Below are positions 52,941 to 60,334 of a stretch of 64,000 nucleotides of DNA, one piece after another. Both the position numbers and the translations under genes were made by a program. Numbering within the stretch: position 1 is the first letter of the stretch; each line of letters opens with the position of its first letter. This DNA comes from an uncultured Saprospiraceae bacterium (lineage in GTDB: Bacteria > Bacteroidota > Bacteroidia > Chitinophagales > Saprospiraceae), in contig CAJQRD010000034.1 in the NCBI GenBank assembly GCA_905480605.1, positions 1 through 64,000 of the forward strand, in the 5' to 3' direction. The notes beneath the pieces are model-generated. The model ran no database searches. It was given only the letters and a program-made list of their open reading frames with translations, and was not told the DNA's origin.

Positions 52941-54066
52941 TGATTTTTAATTGATCCATAAAGTTATCAAAAAATGTCTGCCATGACAGCACTTTGCGAA
53001 TATTGTCAAAATCGGGATTTAGTAAAATTTTTTCATCGAGAAATTTATCAATGTTTTCTGCTATAGATTCTGGATTAGAATCAGCGATCAATCCGATTTC
53101 ATATTTTTTAATCAACTGTGTCAGACCTCCAACTTCGGTAACAATTACAGGTTTTTCGAAATGGATAGCAATAGGTACCACACCACTTTGAGTTGCAGAC
53201 TTATAGGGTAAAACAATGGCATCGGCAGCACAAAAGTATAGAGGTATCTGTTCGTTAGGAATGTATTGATTGTTGATGACAACCTGGTCTTCAAGATTTA
53301 AATCCTTAATAATTTTTAAGTACTTATTCTCTGATTCGTAAAACTCACCAGCGATTATCAGCTTGTACTTTTTATCAGTTTTTAGCAAAGCCAAAGCTTC
53401 AATGAGGTGGTCAAGTCCTTTGTATGCTCTGATCAAACCAAAAAATAAAAGATATTTATACGAAGGATCAAGATGTAATTTTTGTTGAGCTTCATGTTGA
53501 TCAATTTTTTCACCATAATGATCATAGATAGGGTGGAAGAGTGTAGAGACCTTACCATCTTTTATTGATAATTTAATATCCGAGCTAACGCTTTCAGAAA
53601 GACCGATCATTAAATCAGTTCTGTTGGCGATATATAAATTTAATTGCTTGTCACCAATTCTGCTTTCATGTGGTTTGAAATTATGAACAATAGTTACACA
53701 TTTTGCAGCTTTATGTCCTTTTTTAATTCCTCTTAAAATGGTCCCAAATGCAGGAGCCATGAAGGGCATCCAATACTGTGTTATAACCAAGTCCGGTTTT
53801 TCTTCAACTATTTGTCGAGATATCTTTAACCAATTAAGAGGGTTTGTGCTGTAGATGCCTCTTTTAATGCTCAAGTTTGGGGCTGAGTCCTCAGTAGTCA
53901 ACTGATTTTTACCTGGAAATAGAAAATTGGGATATTGCTGAGTAAAAGTTATCATCTTGCAATTCCAACCATTGGATTGAAAAGTGGAAGCTAAATTTTC
54001 ATTGAATGCGGCGATACCACCCCTATATGGATAAGCGGGACCTAAAAAAATAGCTTTTTTACTCAT
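52924..54066 (-). CDS. Family 4 glycosyltransferase
   Basis: This 380-residue GT-B enzyme has the N-terminal GPAYPYRGGIAAFNENLA and the donor-site segment FFGLIRAYKGLDHLIEALALL in domain two. LPYKSATQSGVVPIAIHFEKPVIVTEVGG near the C-terminus is the usual acidic/glycine-rich donor loop region of GT4 enzymes. It transfers a sugar from a nucleotide donor to an envelope glycan or lipid. It is the fourth gene of the operon; the next upstream gene is a GT2 enzyme 27 bases away. Confidence 0.92.
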   Translation of the reverse strand: MSKKAIFLGPAYPYRGGIAAFNENLASTFQSNGWNCKMITFTQQYPNFLFPGKNQLTTEDSAPNLSIKRGIYSTNPLNWLKISRQIVEEKPDLVITQYWMPFMAPAFGTILRGIKKGHKAAKCVTIVHNFKPHESRIGDKQLNLYIANRTDLMIGLSESVSSDIKLSIKDGKVSTLFHPIYDHYGEKIDQHEAQQKLHLDPSYKYLLFFGLIRAYKGLDHLIEALALLKTDKKYKLIIAGEFYESENKYLKIIKDLNLEDQVVINNQYIPNEQIPLYFCAADAIVLPYKSATQSGVVPIAIHFEKPVIVTEVGGLTQLIKKYEIGLIADSNPESIAENIDKFLDEKILLNPDFDNIRKVLSWQTFFDNFMDQLKINGYSI

Positions 54067-54093
54067 GTAATATACTTATGTTTTGAGCTAGTT

Positions 54094-55026
54094 TTAAATA
54101 GTTTCTTTAACACTATACTCGTTTCTTAAAGGGTTGTTTCTTGAAATCATTTCTGCTAAAAAACCTGCAATAAAAAGTTGTACTCCAATAATAATACTCA
54201 ACATTCCAAGAAAGAACAGAGGTCGATCAGAAATGCCTGGAATATTAAAAAATAATTTCATAAAGGAAAGATATACTAACATTATGATGCCGATAAAACT
54301 CAATAAGGTGCCCATAGCTCCGAAAAAGTGCATTGGTCTTTTACTGAATTTGGTCATAAATGTGATGGAAATCAAATCTAAGTACCCACGTAGAACACGT
54401 TCTAATCCGAATTTTGTAACACCAAATTTTCGGGCTTGGTGTTCGACTACTTTTTCTCCGATTTTAGCAAAGCCTGCATTTTTTGCGATAACAGGAATAT
54501 ACCTATGCATTTCTCCATAGACCTCAATAGACTTTACAACGTCTTTGGAGTAGGCTTTCAATCCACAATTGAAATCGTTAAGTTCGATGCCACTCAACCA
54601 TCTTGTTGTTTTGTTAAATAGTTTTGATGGCAATCTTTTTGAAAGAGGGTCATGACGTTTCCTTTTCCACCCAGAAACAAGGTCATAGCCCTCTTCTTTT
54701 ATCATTTTATATAAATGAGGGATTTCTTCAGGCGAATCTTGAAGATCTGCATCCATTGTAATTACAACATTCCCTTCTATAGCTTTGAATCCTGTATTTA
54801 ATGCAGCAGACTTGCCATAGTTTCTTCTAAATCTCAAACCTTTTACAAAATGAAACTTCTGCTTTAAAGCAATAAGAGTTTCCCACGAGTTATCAGTACT
54901 TCCATCATCAACCATGACGACTTCGTATTTGATATTCATTTTAGAAACTACTTTGTCTATCCAAGATATCAATTCTCCGATAGATTCATCTTCATTAAAT
55001 AAAGGAATTACAATGCTTAAATCCAT
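54094..55026 (-). CDS. Family 2 glycosyltransferase (DPM1/GtrB-like)
   Basis: This 310-residue GT-A enzyme has IVIPLFNEDESI at the start, VVMVDDGSTDNSWETL for nucleotide binding, and ITMDADLQDSPEEI, the DXD-type metal site. Two membrane helices follow at about 230-290 (FFGAMGTLLSFIGIIMLVYL and FFLGMLSIIIGVQLFIAGFL). The family puts a sugar on a polyprenyl phosphate carrier. In Bacteroidota this form often follows DUF4199 genes, exactly the order here. Confidence 0.93.
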   Translation of the reverse strand: MDLSIVIPLFNEDESIGELISWIDKVVSKMNIKYEVVMVDDGSTDNSWETLIALKQKFHFVKGLRFRRNYGKSAALNTGFKAIEGNVVITMDADLQDSPEEIPHLYKMIKEEGYDLVSGWKRKRHDPLSKRLPSKLFNKTTRWLSGIELNDFNCGLKAYSKDVVKSIEVYGEMHRYIPVIAKNAGFAKIGEKVVEHQARKFGVTKFGLERVLRGYLDLISITFMTKFSKRPMHFFGAMGTLLSFIGIIMLVYLSFMKLFFNIPGISDRPLFFLGMLSIIIGVQLFIAGFLAEMISRNNPLRNEYSVKETI

Positions 55027-55041
55027 TCTAATAAATAATTA

Positions 55042-55578
55042 TCAAGTTAAGTCAGGGTATTCTTCTTTGCTATTTTTCATGATTAAACCTGCAATTAATC
55101 CTACGATAAGACCCAAGAAAAATTTCATAACTACAACCATAAGTGCCATGAATGCAGGTGAAGTAACAGCACCCAACATGCCTTCAACCATTTCAGCTTG
55201 ATCCGCATCCATTCCTTCTGTATTGGCTGAAGCAAGAGTTTGGTCTTTGATTGCATCTATTGTAGAAGGGTCAATAAATGAAACGAATATATAAGTATAA
55301 ATTCCCACTAGTATTCCACCAACCAATGCAATTAAGATCCCTAAAACAACACCATCTCCAACACTTAAATTATTCGCGTTGCCTTGTTTATAAGCACTGA
55401 TTCCCATTACCAAGGCACCAATTGAGATGACATATGACAATAGAGTGTTTATTAAACTTGATGCTCCTGAAGGTTCAGACATGCCCATTAAATAGAACAA
55501 TAGTGAAACTAATATTAGGCCCCCGGCCATAATTCCACCCCATTTGAGAGCGATTTGCATTTTGCTTGTTTGTGCCAT
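55042..55578 (-). CDS. DUF4199-domain membrane protein
   Basis: This 178-residue protein has four hydrophobic segments (ALKWGGIMAGGLILVSLLFYLMG; LLSYVISIGALVMGISAYKQG; GVVLGILIALVGGILVGIYTYIF; AFMALMVVVMKFFLGLIVGLIAGLIM) and the conserved FGDGxxxG-like step NLSVGDGVVLG. DUF4199 proteins are of unknown function and lie next to GT2 genes in most Bacteroidota. It probably assists the membrane glycosyltransferase. It begins 15 bases after the stop of its paralogue. Confidence 0.87.
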   Translation of the reverse strand: MAQTSKMQIALKWGGIMAGGLILVSLLFYLMGMSEPSGASSLINTLLSYVISIGALVMGISAYKQGNANNLSVGDGVVLGILIALVGGILVGIYTYIFVSFIDPSTIDAIKDQTLASANTEGMDADQAEMVEGMLGAVTSPAFMALMVVVMKFFLGLIVGLIAGLIMKNSKEEYPDLT

Positions 55579-55593
55579 AGTTTTTTAATTTCG

Positions 55594-56115
55594 TTAAGTA
55601 ATTTGATTTTGTTTTTTTCTTCTTAAAATTAGACTTAATACCAATGAAAAAAGAGCTGATGGAGTGAAGAATCTTAAGGTCATTGTACTTAGAGATTGCG
55701 TCATGGAATGCATGTCACTTTCCTCTAATATTTTCTTTTGAACTTCATACATTGATTCACCTAAGATACTCTTTGCTTTTTCTATTGCATCAAGATTTAC
55801 TGCTTTTTCTACTTCTATTAATTCGGGATTTAAATAATTAAATAGCATAAATTCAAAAAGACTACAGATTATTACGGCTATTGCTCCACAAAAGAATGTG
55901 ATATTGAACAATTCTCCAAACGTAGCTTCTCCATCATTACCTCTTCTAAATTCTCGTCCTGCCTTTATCAATATAAGTATAAATGGCATGCTTAAGAATA
56001 TCGATTTTGAGGTAAGAAACATCATAGGATTTGAATAGCTTAAGATCCATGTAAAGGATATTAAAATCACACCTAGGAATAAACCATTATTGATACTTAT
56101 AGGACTTATTTTCAT
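55594..56115 (-). CDS. DUF4199-domain membrane protein, divergent paralogue
   Basis: This 173-residue protein shares the four-helix layout and the GREFRRGNDGEATFGELF turn with its neighbour but is less typical, so I call it a divergent DUF4199 member. It is the first gene of the operon that runs through two glycosyltransferases, gmhA and the hydrolase. The promoter must lie in 56116-56300, where I see no exact TAnnTTTG. Confidence 0.78.
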   Translation of the reverse strand: MKISPISINNGLFLGVILISFTWILSYSNPMMFLTSKSIFLSMPFILILIKAGREFRRGNDGEATFGELFNITFFCGAIAVIICSLFEFMLFNYLNPELIEVEKAVNLDAIEKAKSILGESMYEVQKKILEESDMHSMTQSLSTMTLRFFTPSALFSLVLSLILRRKKQNQIT

Positions 56116-56349
56116 TCATCTTTATTAAAACAGGAGGAATGCAACTCAAAAACAATTACATCTCTAAATAAACGACTCAATAAACCTCATTGGGTCAAGG
56201 CGAAATATAGTAAATTTATTTAATATCACTCTGCTCATATATATAAATATGAGATCTAAAGCCATTAAGCTGCAAATGAAAAATAGAAAAACTCAATTTT
56301 TATGATATTTAATGGAATAATGTTCAAATTTGAATTAAATATAGAAGTA

Positions 56350-56910
56350 ATGAAATTTATTATTATTGGAATTCTTTGTTCACTTTTGGTTCTTTCTTGT
56401 AAAACAGAACCTAAAAAAGGAAAAACTGAAGTTATAAAAGAGGAGGTGAAAGTGAAAAAGCCACTCAGCGCTCTGGCAGAAAGATTATACGTTAATTATA
56501 CAGCTGAACCGCAAACTCAGTTTCAAAAAGACGAGAATGCATTGATTGATTACGCAGTTGATAACGAAATTGATGTTACACGAACTGCGACTGGATTATA
56601 TTATGCAATTGAGAAAGAGGGTGTTGGTCCCAATTATATTCATGGACAACCTTGTAAAGCACATTATTCTGGATATTTTTTGGATGGAAAGGTTTTTGAC
56701 TCAAGTTATAACAAGGGTAAGCCTTTGTTCTTTTCTGTTGGTCAAATGAATGCTGCTTGGAATGAAGCATTGAAATTGATGAATACAGGAACAAAAGCCA
56801 AGTTATTGATTCCTAGTAAATTGGCATATGGAGAAAGGGGTTTTCCTGGATACGTAGCGCCTAACACGCCATTAATTTTTGATTTAGAAATATTGCCCTT
56901 AGAAGAGTAA
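56350..56910 (+). CDS. FKBP-type peptidyl-prolyl isomerase lipoprotein
   Basis: I start this at the ATG at 56350, which opens a lipoprotein signal ending VLSC (Cys17); the longer frame from 56302 only adds a poor leader. The FKBP domain covers about residues 90-186, with GQPCKAHYSGYFLDGKVFDSSYNKGKPLFFSVG, NEALKLMNTGTKAKLLIPSKLAYG and the closing PNTPLIFDLEILPL. It catalyses proline isomerisation in the periplasm, attached to a membrane. The protein is small for a MIP/FklB chaperone and lacks the dimer helix pair. Confidence 0.92.
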   Translation: MKFIIIGILCSLLVLSCKTEPKKGKTEVIKEEVKVKKPLSALAERLYVNYTAEPQTQFQKDENALIDYAVDNEIDVTRTATGLYYAIEKEGVGPNYIHGQPCKAHYSGYFLDGKVFDSSYNKGKPLFFSVGQMNAAWNEALKLMNTGTKAKLLIPSKLAYGERGFPGYVAPNTPLIFDLEILPLEE

Positions 56911-57589
56911 TCCAAATTGGTTGTATTAACTCAGTTGATTTTCCTATTTGTATTACTTTTTCTATTGAACGCGAAAATATTTCCTTCTTACTGATTATCT
57001 AATGCAGGATAAGAACGTTTTACGGTTTTGGTAAACGGTTGTTCTTTTACAAAATAATTGACCTTCATTTTTAGCGCTTTATTCCTAATCATTAAAAAGA
57101 ACTTTAAGGTTAGGATGTTTTTTAAATTCCTTTTTATTGGAATGTGTCAAATCCAATTTATGGCCATTGTCTTTATTTGTTTTGCTAAGAAGCCCGTATT
57201 TAGTATTACAATTTTTGATAAGATCTATCCCTTTGAATCATCATTATTGTTTTCAAAATAAGAATGCTCTAATTTATTTAATTCACCTAGATCATCAGAA
57301 TTAATCTGTATTTGTGACAGAATTGATAAGCTAAATACCGGAGATAACTATAACGTGATAAATACATTTATAACGTTATAAATAATTTCATGTTTTTTTA
57401 AAGTACGGAAAATAAGATTTTTAAAAGGTTTTCAAACTTGTAAAGACAAGTAGCCTAGTAATGCACATTTTTCTATTTCTTTTAGTAAAATTCTAAATAA
57501 CGGTACTCTATGGCTATAAAAAATGCATGTGTCAATTATTCTAAGTAATATTTATAAGCCAGAAAAGTATTTACATAAATATCCTTTAA
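56911..57589. other. 679-base convergent gap without a supported gene
   Basis: The region lies downstream of both flanking genes. It contains a 67-codon frame at 57058-57261 with no start signal, no family and biased hydrophobic composition, which I do not accept as a gene. A palindrome with direct repeats at 57349-57383 is the only structured element. There are no tRNA features or hairpins with T-runs. Confidence 0.6.
57349..57383. promoter_or_regulatory. Palindrome and 20-base-period direct repeat
   Basis: TATAACGTGATAAAT (57349) and TATAACGTTATAAAT (57369) repeat with one mismatch, 20 bases apart. The second sits in the exact 18-bp palindrome ATTTATAACGTTATAAAT (57366-57383). Two helical turns between copies suit cooperative binding of a dimeric protein. 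No gene begins nearby, so its target is unclear. Confidence 0.45.
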
Positions 57590-58534
57590 CTACTTTAAAA
57601 TTTGGATCAATTGCTCAGCCAATTCAATCCCGATTTTTTCTTGAGCTTCACTTGTAGATGCACCAATATGTGGAGTGCAGGATACATTTGGATGTTGAAT
57701 TAGATCCTCTCTTGGAGTAGGTTCATTAATAAAAACATCAAGACCTGCAGCTGCAACTTTATCGCTGTTTAATGCATTCAGTAAGGCATCTTCATCAACA
57801 GTACCACCTCTAGAGGCATTGATTAAAATAACTCCGTCTTTCATTTGTGCAAATTCACCCAAACCCAATGCTGGCGTTCCTGTAAATGGAATGTGTAAGC
57901 TGATAACATCTGCTTTAGGAAGCATGGATGAAAGTGACTCTGTTTTTAATGAAACATCAATATTTGTGTGATGTACAGCCATGTTGAAATTGACCTGATC
58001 TATAAATGGATCAACAAAAATAACTTTCATTCCAAGACCTAGAGCAATCTTGGCAGTGGCTTGACCGATGCGACCGCCACCAATTATGCCGAGAGTCTTA
58101 CCATTCAATTCAAATCCCTTAGAAAACGATTTTTTCAATGCTTTAAATTCTGAATTTCCATCACTTGGCATGTGACGATTAGATTTATATAAGAATCGAG
58201 ATATTGAAAATAAATGAGCAAATGCCAATTCTGCAACAGACTGAGAAGAAGCTGCTGGCGTATTTATAACTTTAATGTCTTTAGATCTTGCATATTCAAC
58301 ATCGATATTGTCTAATCCAACACCACCTCTACCTATTACCTTAAGATTAGGGCATGCATCAATCAGTTCAGTTCTTACTTTTGTGGCACTTCGGACACAG
58401 ATAGCATCATATTCTGGCAATTTTTCAGAAAGTTGATCTTGAGCAATTGTTTCAGTTATTACCTCAAATCCAACAGATTTAAGCATTTCTAAACCTGTGT
58501 TGTGAATACCGTCGTTGATTAATATTTTAGCCAT
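57590..58534 (-). CDS. serA: D-2-hydroxyacid dehydrogenase, phosphoglycerate dehydrogenase-like
   Basis: This 314-residue NAD enzyme has the Rossmann motif GIIGGGRIGQATAKIA, the arginine in INASRGGTVDE, the Glu in INEPTP and the catalytic His in CTPHIGASTSEAQ. This matches the short form of SerA without the ACT regulatory domain, which oxidises 3-phosphoglycerate in serine synthesis. No serC is adjacent, so another 2-hydroxyacid substrate is possible. It is a single gene. Confidence 0.88.
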   Translation of the reverse strand: MAKILINDGIHNTGLEMLKSVGFEVITETIAQDQLSEKLPEYDAICVRSATKVRTELIDACPNLKVIGRGGVGLDNIDVEYARSKDIKVINTPAASSQSVAELAFAHLFSISRFLYKSNRHMPSDGNSEFKALKKSFSKGFELNGKTLGIIGGGRIGQATAKIALGLGMKVIFVDPFIDQVNFNMAVHHTNIDVSLKTESLSSMLPKADVISLHIPFTGTPALGLGEFAQMKDGVILINASRGGTVDEDALLNALNSDKVAAAGLDVFINEPTPREDLIQHPNVSCTPHIGASTSEAQEKIGIELAEQLIQILK

Positions 58535-58669
58535 TATTCATTTGTTTTAATTAGAAGGACAAAAAACGACATTTTAATATTAAATCTCAACTAATATATA
58601 AGAGTATTATTTTAAATTTTACTGCTAGAATGCTTAATTTAGATGATTTTATCAAGCAAATGATAAAAA

Positions 58670-58700
58670 TTTGTAATATGTTTAATTATGACTAAATTTG
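58670..58700 (+). promoter_or_regulatory. exbB promoter, perfect Bacteroidota consensus
   Basis: TTTG (58670-58673), 19 bases, then TAAATTTG (58693-58700). This is an exact consensus, identical in boxes and spacing to the lipA promoter. The exbB ATG follows at 58758, leaving a leader of about 50 bases. Confidence 0.85.
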
Positions 58701-58757
58701 CATTAAACATACTTTCGCGTTCTTTTAAATCGTTTATCAACAAATTAAACAAAACAC

Positions 58758-59435
58758 ATGTACTTTCTAGGCATATTTTTACAAGCAGACACTGACACTT
58801 CACTTTCTCAAAATATACTTTCTGTAATAAAGCAGGGTGGACCTTTAGGGATTGGTATTAATGTAGTATTGGTATTACTTTCAATATTAGCAGTTATAAT
58901 TTTTTCTGAAAGATATTTGACGATTAAAAAAGCAGGCGCTATCGATGATAATTTTATGAATAACATCAGAGCTGCTGTAACTTCTGGAAATATTGAAGGT
59001 GCAAAAGCAATGTTGGCAAATGTCGATTCTCCATATGCCAGAATGGTTGAGAAGGGTATTGCTAGAATTGGTAAGCCACTAAGGGATATTGATACTGCAA
59101 TTGAAAATGTAGGAAATCTTGAAATATTTAAATTGGAGAAAAACCTTTCTTCTTTGGCAAGTATTTCTGGAGCAGCACCAATGATTGGTTTTTTTGGTAC
59201 AGTAACAGGAATGATATTGGCCTTTTACAAAATGGCAAGTGAGCAAAATGTAACTCCTGATGTTTTGGCTGGTGGTATTTATACAGCATTAATTACCACA
59301 GCTATCGGATTGTTTATTGGTATATTCTCTTTTGTGGGATATAATTATTTGGTAGCATCTGTTGATAAAGTCATTAACAAAATGGAAGCAACTGCTGTTG
59401 ATTTTATGGATTTATTACAAGAGCCAACTTCTTAA
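58758..59435 (+). CDS. exbB: ExbB/TolQ/MotA-family proton channel protein
   Basis: This 225-residue protein has three membrane segments (about 30-50, 125-150 and 170-190). The MotA_TolQ_ExbB signature covers SLASISGAAPMIGFFGTVTGMILAFYKMA and the late GIYTALITTAIGLFIGIFSFVGYNYL. With the two ExbD proteins it forms the proton channel that drives outer-membrane transport or tethering. The three genes are contiguous (17 and 6 bases apart). No tonB gene follows in this window. Confidence 0.94.
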   Translation: MYFLGIFLQADTDTSLSQNILSVIKQGGPLGIGINVVLVLLSILAVIIFSERYLTIKKAGAIDDNFMNNIRAAVTSGNIEGAKAMLANVDSPYARMVEKGIARIGKPLRDIDTAIENVGNLEIFKLEKNLSSLASISGAAPMIGFFGTVTGMILAFYKMASEQNVTPDVLAGGIYTALITTAIGLFIGIFSFVGYNYLVASVDKVINKMEATAVDFMDLLQEPTS

Positions 59436-59452
59436 ATTAAACTTCGTTAGGA

Positions 59453-59842
59453 ATGAAAAAAAGAAGTAAAGTAAGTGCAGAATTTAGTATGTCATCTTTG
59501 ACAGATATCATCTTTTTGTTATTGATATTTTTCATGCTTACATCCAAAATGGTTCAAATCAACTATCAGTTGCCTGAATCAGACAGTAAAACTGTGGCAC
59601 CTAGTGATTTAGTGGTTGAGATTTTGGGGGAAGGAACTTATAAGTTTAATGGTAAGCTTATTAAGAAAAATAAGATCAAATCAAGAATCAAAAAGGAACT
59701 TGCAAAAATGAGCAATAAAGAAAATGCATCTTTAGCTATTGCTGCAGAAGTCGCGGTGCCATGGTCCAAGGTAAATGATGTTATGAAAATTGCGATGTCT
59801 CTTAAAATGAAAGCACATATTGCTACTCAACCTAGAAAATAG
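59453..59842 (+). CDS. exbD: ExbD/TolR-family protein, first copy
   Basis: This 129-residue protein has one membrane helix with the proton-carrying Asp in SSLTDIIFLLLIFFMLTS, then a small periplasmic domain ending in KMKAHIATQPRK. It forms the motor with ExbB. The periplasmic part differs from the second ExbD, although the first 30 residues are nearly the same, so they are paralogues with separate partners or a heterodimer, as in other Bacteroidota. Confidence 0.93.
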   Translation: MKKRSKVSAEFSMSSLTDIIFLLLIFFMLTSKMVQINYQLPESDSKTVAPSDLVVEILGEGTYKFNGKLIKKNKIKSRIKKELAKMSNKENASLAIAAEVAVPWSKVNDVMKIAMSLKMKAHIATQPRK

Positions 59843-59848
59843 ATTGTC

Positions 59849-60247
59849 ATGGGAATGAAAAAAAGAATGAAAGTAAGCGCTGAGTTTAGCATGTCATCTT
59901 TGACGGATATCATCTTTCTATTGTTGATTTTCTTTATGTTGACCTCTTCAATGGTAGTGCCTAATGCCTTGAATCTAAGATTGCCAGGCAAGTCAAGCAA
60001 ACAAACAAATCAACCTAAATATCCTCCAACAGAGGTGAAAATAACCAAAAAAGGGACGTTCTATTTTAATGGACGACAAGCAACTAGAACGACTATCGAA
60101 AAGAATATCAATAAATTAAGAAAAGAGCGTTCGAAGTTTTCAATGATCGTAATTCCTGATGACAAAGCACCAACTGAAAAAGTTGTTGCTATATTAGATA
60201 TTGCTTTCAGGTACAAAGTTGATGCTATAATGACTGACCCTAAGTAA
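59849..60247 (+). CDS. exbD: ExbD/TolR-family protein, second copy
   Basis: This 132-residue paralogue of the previous gene starts 6 bases later. It repeats the KRMKVSAEFSMSSLTDIIFLL opening, including the proton-carrying Asp, and differs in the periplasmic domain (RLPGKSSKQTNQPKYPPTEVKITKKG, closing YKVDAIMTDPK). Together with ExbB and the first ExbD it makes the usual Bacteroidota BDD set. No terminator is visible before the next gene. Confidence 0.92.
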   Translation: MGMKKRMKVSAEFSMSSLTDIIFLLLIFFMLTSSMVVPNALNLRLPGKSSKQTNQPKYPPTEVKITKKGTFYFNGRQATRTTIEKNINKLRKERSKFSMIVIPDDKAPTEKVVAILDIAFRYKVDAIMTDPK

Positions 60248-60305
60248 AGTATTTAGCCTCTTTAATTCATATAGGTTTATCTTTCTTTTAAAATTTTGTA
60301 ATTAG

Positions 60306-60313
60306 TATATTTG
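60306..60313 (+). promoter_or_regulatory. -7 box for the PSD1 cytochrome gene
   Basis: TATATTTG matches the consensus. It overlaps the TTG at 60311 that would start the longer frame, so translation must begin later, at the ATG at 60335. No good -33 TTTG is present. Confidence 0.5.
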
Positions 60314-60334
60314 GTTGAAATTGTTCGATCATAT

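Noticed and set aside
57058-57261. 67-codon plus-strand frame in the convergent gap
   Set aside because: No promoter box or family; composition is what AT-rich non-coding DNA gives (Phe, Ile, Leu, Lys).
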